A stretch of DNA of 64,000 bases, taken from JAGMES01 sp023128035. GTDB taxonomy: Bacteria > Bacillota > Halanaerobiia > DY22613. The position numbers and the translations under genes were made by a program. The notes under the pieces are model-generated. The model was not told the origin of the DNA and did no database searches. It saw nothing but the letters and a program-made list of their open reading frames with translations. The DNA lies in NCBI GenBank assembly GCA_030627905.1, contig DAOVRZ010000012.1, positions 9,493-73,492 on the forward strand, written 5' to 3'. Below, in pieces: positions 60,910-64,000 of the stretch. Positions within the stretch are counted from its first letter, which is position 1. Each line of letters starts with the position of its first letter.

Positions 60910-61900
60910 TGAATCTAAAAAAATATTTAATAGATAAAAGGTATTTGGTTTTGTTTTACTTTGTCTTAATGGTTTTTATATCTTTAGTAATATATTTTAT
61001 ATAAATGTGGTTTCTTTAATTTTATTTTTTTTCTATTTATTTGGCGAATATTTATTTAAGAAAAATTATTATACATCTGTTTGTGAGATATTAAAAAATC
61101 AAAAGGGAGATGTAATTCATCGTTTACCTGAACCTAAAACCTATGAGCAGAATTTATATTCTCAATTGCTTAAAAATGTATACGAAGAGCAAGGTACAAA
61201 GATTGAAGAATTGTATAACAAAAAAAGAGATAATTTGGATTTTTTAACTTCCTGGGTTCATGAAGTTAAAACACCTATTGCTGTAAGTAGGTTGATTATT
61301 GAGAATAGTATGGGAAAATCTCAAGAAGAAATATTAAATAGTTTAGAAGAAGAAATAGATAAGATTGATAATTTTGTTGAACAAGCTCTATATTTTTCAA
61401 GAATAGATGCCTTTGCGAAAGACTATTTTATTACTGATGTTGATTTAGAAAGAGTTATCAAAGAGATTATAAAAAAGCATGCTAAAATTTTTATAAATAA
61501 AAGAATAAAAATAGATATTGATGATATAAGCTTGGATGTGACAACTGATAAAAAATGGTTTATTTTTATTGTTAACCAAATTATAGACAATGCATTGAAG
61601 TATACCAATAAAGGTGGAATGATAAAAATTTCATCTAAAAAAAATCAAAAAGAGAAAAAACTTATTATCGAGGACAATGGGATTGGAATAAGACCAGAGG
61701 ATTTAGGTCGAGTTTTTGATAAGGGTTTTACGGGATATAATGGTAGGGAGAAATATAAATCTACAGGGATGGGTTTATATTTAGCCAAAAGGCTGGCGAG
61801 AAAATTAGGTCATGATATAACGTTAGAATCAAATTACGGAGAATATACAAAGGTGATTATTCATTTTCCGAATCTCTTAGATTATTATAATGTTTGTTGA
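60909..61900 (+). pseudogene. Sensor histidine kinase with disrupted membrane region (BceS-like)
   Basis: Starts at 60909 (overlapping the previous stop) with MNLKKYLIDKRYLVLFYF and a first membrane helix, but the frame stops at 61004. The kinase continues in another frame with YINVVSLILFFFYLFGEY. All kinase motifs are intact: FLTSWVHEVKTPIAVSRL (phospho-His), NQIIDNALKYT, EDNGIGI and FDKGFTGYNG with GMGLYLAKRLA, typical of intramembrane-sensing BceS kinases. GTG 61007 could start a shortened kinase with one helix. The usual BceAB transporter genes are not present downstream. Confidence 0.8.
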
Positions 61901-61907
61901 TATTCTT

Positions 61908-62032
61908 GATGATTAGCCCACAAAAAGTAGTCGCACAAGAGCTTGCATACCATATAAAGTACTGAATTGGCGAGGTCAGTACTTTATATGGTATGCAAGT
62001 GCGACTAAAATACTTTTTGTGGGCTAATCATC
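61908..62032. repeat. Palindromic repeat family 2, copy 2 (119-bp core)
   Basis: Core 61911-62029, identical in length to the copy at 44061-44179. Outer arms GATTAGCCCACAAAAAGTA and TACTTTTTGTGGGCTAATC are perfect. Inner arms CTTGCATACCATATAAAG and CTTTATATGGTATGCAAG differ from copy 1 at paired positions only. It follows the decayed sensor-kinase gene by eight bases. Confidence 0.88.
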
Positions 62033-62042
62033 TTAATTAGAA

Positions 62043-62075
62043 AAACCCTTATAGATCTAAAACTATAAGGGTTTA
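62043..62075 (-). terminator. Rho-independent terminator for trmB
   Basis: Stem AAACCCTTATAG/CTATAAGGGTTT with an 8-base loop; on the reverse strand it ends in GGGTTTTT, suiting the trmB gene. Confidence 0.7.
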
Positions 62076-62134
62076 AGTTTTTACTCAAAGGATAATAAAA
62101 TTTAATGTAGAATATAGTTATATCTTTATTTTCT

Positions 62135-62788
62135 TTATTGACCTGTCCAGATGGCTTCAAGACGACAGATAGGTAAGTCCATAGAAACCCAACGTTCTTC
62201 ATATCCAGTAGTAACATTATTTTCGACAAGAGGGCTATTATGCAGATCAAATGTCACAGATTTTAAGTGAAACCCATGACGGGGTAATTCTTCTAATGAA
62301 AATCGAAATAATTCGTCATTATCAGTTTTGAAATGAATCTCTCCACTGACTTTAAGAATTTTTTTGTATTCGTTTAAGAAACGGTGATGAGTCAGACGGC
62401 GTTTATAGTGTTTCTTTTTTCTCCAAGGATCTGGGAAATTGATATAAATTAGATCTAATTCATCTTTAGCAAAATAGTCAGCAATAAAATTTGCGTTTCC
62501 ATAGATTAAAAACAAATTTTCTTTATTATTTTCGACAGCAAAACGTGCTGGGAAGAGAAGAACTTCTTCAATTTTTTCAATAGCAATAAAATTAATATCT
62601 GGATATTTTTCAGACATGTCCATGGCAAATTTACCTTTACCTGTACCGATTTCTAGATGTATAGGATTGGAATTCCCAAAAATTTTATGCCATTGACCTG
62701 AAGGATTATTATGTTCTTCTGGGCCGAAAATTACTTTGGGGTTGGTCCTTAATTCATCTTCTGCTCCTGGCTTGTTTCTCATACGCAT
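62135..62788 (-). CDS. trmB: tRNA (guanine-N7)-methyltransferase
   Basis: A 217-residue TrmB. Motifs: HLEIGTGKGKFAMDMS (SAM loop), LIYINFPDPWRKKKHYKRRLTH (catalytic PDPW) and FKTDNDELFRFSLEEL. It methylates G46 of tRNA. On the reverse strand GAAAGGATG precedes the ATG, with a second in-frame ATG two codons later. It diverges from the AEC transporter. Confidence 0.93.
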   Translation of the reverse strand: MRMRNKPGAEDELRTNPKVIFGPEEHNNPSGQWHKIFGNSNPIHLEIGTGKGKFAMDMSEKYPDINFIAIEKIEEVLLFPARFAVENNKENLFLIYGNANFIADYFAKDELDLIYINFPDPWRKKKHYKRRLTHHRFLNEYKKILKVSGEIHFKTDNDELFRFSLEELPRHGFHLKSVTFDLHNSPLVENNVTTGYEERWVSMDLPICRLEAIWTGQ

Positions 62789-62811
62789 GATAATTTCATC
62801 CTTTCTAAAAC

Positions 62812-62835
62812 GTAGTACTCTAGAAATTGTACTAC
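62812..62835. promoter_or_regulatory. Inverted repeat in the trmB/AEC divergent region
   Basis: GTAGTAC-N10-GTACTAC, perfect 7-bp arms, 24-47 bp upstream of trmB. It could be an operator or an mRNA hairpin. Confidence 0.35.
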
Positions 62836-62926
62836 ATTATGGATGGATTTTCAACCCTGTAATCTACTATGACGATTTGAAGTTGTGCAGCAGACTATCT
62901 TATGTATTATGAAAGGAGTAATAATA

Positions 62927-63853
62927 ATGGCTCTACTACCTATATTTTACCAAATTCTTGTATTATTTATGGTTCTACTTGTTGGTTTCATAATTTATCG
63001 CTTAAAAATAGTTGATGATAATATGATTAGTGGATTATCACGGTTGGTAATGGATATTACACTACCAGCTTTGATTATTACGTCGATGAGTTTCGACTTT
63101 TCCCGGGAAATACTTAACGAAACCGTACAATTAATCTTTTTATCCCTAGGGCTCTACATATTATCATGGTTTATTTCAATTTTAGTTGTTAAGGCTATGA
63201 AATTATCAGGAAAAACCAAAGATATATTTCAGTTTATGCTTATCTTTTCGAATGTCGGGTTTATGGGGTATCCAGTGATCAATGCGATTTATGGACGAAT
63301 AGGAGTTTTTTATACATCTTTGTACAACTTTACATACGGACTGTTAGTTTGGACATTAGGTGTATGGATTTTTCGGAGAAATGAGGGGAATAAGGTTTCT
63401 TTTCAGTGGAAGGCAGTATTAACGCCAGGGTTTGTAGCAGTTATACTTGGCCTAGGAGTTTTTCTTTTTTCCATAAAATTGCCTCAACCTATATATCAGA
63501 CTTTAGAAATGATTGGTGGTATGACAACACCACTATCAATGTTAGCGATTGGAGCAATTATGGGCAGGTCTACGGTAAAAGGATTATGGAAAAATTATCG
63601 CATTTATTTGGTAAGTTTAATTCGTCTCTTGGCGATTCCTCTTATTGTATTAGTAATTACTGTGCTGTTTAGATTATCTCCTTTAATTACAGGAGTTTCT
63701 GTTGTATTAATGGGAATGCCAGCAGCGGCCAACACTGCAATCTTTGCAGAACGATTTGGAGGAGATGCAGATTATGCTGCACAGATTGTTTTTTTAAGTA
63801 CACTTTTTTCAATAATTACGATTCCGGGGTTGGTGCTTTTGCTTAATTTATAA
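62927..63853 (+). CDS. AEC (auxin efflux carrier) family transporter
   Basis: A 308-residue membrane protein with ten hydrophobic segments in two five-helix halves. Motifs: DITLPALIITSM, FSNVGFMGYPVINAIYG, GGMTTPLSMLAIGAIMG and GMPAAANTAIFAERFGGD, all characteristic of AEC permeases (malate or auxin-like exporters). ATG 62927 follows AAAGGAG; the open frame extends upstream to 62885. Substrate unknown. Confidence 0.87.
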   Translation: MALLPIFYQILVLFMVLLVGFIIYRLKIVDDNMISGLSRLVMDITLPALIITSMSFDFSREILNETVQLIFLSLGLYILSWFISILVVKAMKLSGKTKDIFQFMLIFSNVGFMGYPVINAIYGRIGVFYTSLYNFTYGLLVWTLGVWIFRRNEGNKVSFQWKAVLTPGFVAVILGLGVFLFSIKLPQPIYQTLEMIGGMTTPLSMLAIGAIMGRSTVKGLWKNYRIYLVSLIRLLAIPLIVLVITVLFRLSPLITGVSVVLMGMPAAANTAIFAERFGGDADYAAQIVFLSTLFSIITIPGLVLLLNL

Positions 63854-63855
63854 TC

Positions 63856-63902
63856 GGCGCCGTAAAACCCCTGGCTTTAGCCATGGGTATGTAAGGCGCG
63901 GT
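63856..63902. mobile_element. IS200/IS605-type terminal hairpin
   Basis: CGCC/GGCG outer arms with an inner stem CCTGGCT-tt-AGCCATGG reproduce the architecture of the hairpin at 8957-9001 (GTCGCC...GGCGAC around CTCGACT/AGTCGGAG). It lies just after the AEC gene stop. It is either a solo end or the left end of an element that continues past the window; 63903-64000 has no recognisable gene. Confidence 0.5.
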
Positions 63903-64000
63903 TTTAAGTTTTCAATAATCTATTTGACTTTAAGAGCAGGGAGACATCACACTAAAGTATGAAAAGTCAACATATTTACTCTAATTTTTAGCAGGAATAT

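Overview
The window is AT-rich and typical of a low-GC anaerobic, fermentative Firmicute. It carries a trimeric NAD-linked [FeFe]-hydrogenase operon with a sigma-54 activator, several ABC uptake systems, and many genes with AGGAGG-type ribosome binding sites. One secreted protein (20686-22899) ends in a beta-barrel-like region with a C-terminal phenylalanine, which points to an outer membrane. A diderm Halanaerobiales-type organism is the best guess; this is inference from gene content, not a database match. No rRNA, tRNA or CRISPR array was seen.

Layout. 1-2.3 kb: end of a PucR/CdaR-type regulator, an EamA exporter, and an RCC1-repeat secreted protein with a frame problem in its signal peptide. 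2.8-10.7 kb: a hydrogenase-like Fe-S/PAS/sigma-54 activator, three matching palindromes, a consensus -24/-12 promoter, then hydC-hydB-hydA. An IS200/IS605-type element (tnpB plus a tiny ribbon-helix-helix gene) sits between hydB and hydA. 11-29.8 kb: a large catabolic island with a carbohydrate ABC transporter, PHP phosphoesterase, three endonuclease/exonuclease/phosphatase-fold proteins, alkaline phosphatase, phosphodiesterase, three paralogous propeller proteins (one fused to an outer-membrane barrel), three Gfo/Idh/MocA dehydrogenases and a ROK repressor. It looks built to strip phosphate from a phosphorylated sugar, polyol or phosphodiester outside the cytoplasm, import the product and oxidise it.

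29.8-32.7 kb: a reverse-strand molybdate/tungstate uptake locus and a DUF378 protein. 33-37 kb: EamA transporter, 5-oxoprolinase (pxpB-pxpA-pxpC) and a cysteine hydrolase. 37.4-41 kb: oligoendopeptidase and a secreted 5'-nucleotidase. 41-44.2 kb and 60.6-62 kb: three decayed clusters (a Trp-type ABC transporter, a YxlDEF-like set, and a Bce-type two-component system), each with internal deletions. 44.3-50.6 kb: a 955-residue double-NTPase protein, an AlaX-type editing protein, two methyltransferases and MazG. 50.6-52.6 kb: modE-modA-modB with tandem ModE-like operators, one of which resembles a site upstream of the other Mo/W locus. 52.8-64 kb: M3-like peptidase, asnS, GNAT, EamA, dipeptidase, YkgJ-type protein, trmB and an AEC transporter.

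Two families of palindromic repeats run through the window. One (six full or partial copies) has a 19-bp terminal stem plus a side hairpin and sits at gene 3' ends, supplying new C-terminal residues to two proteins. The other has two 119-bp copies beside decayed genes. Both show paired base changes that preserve the stems.
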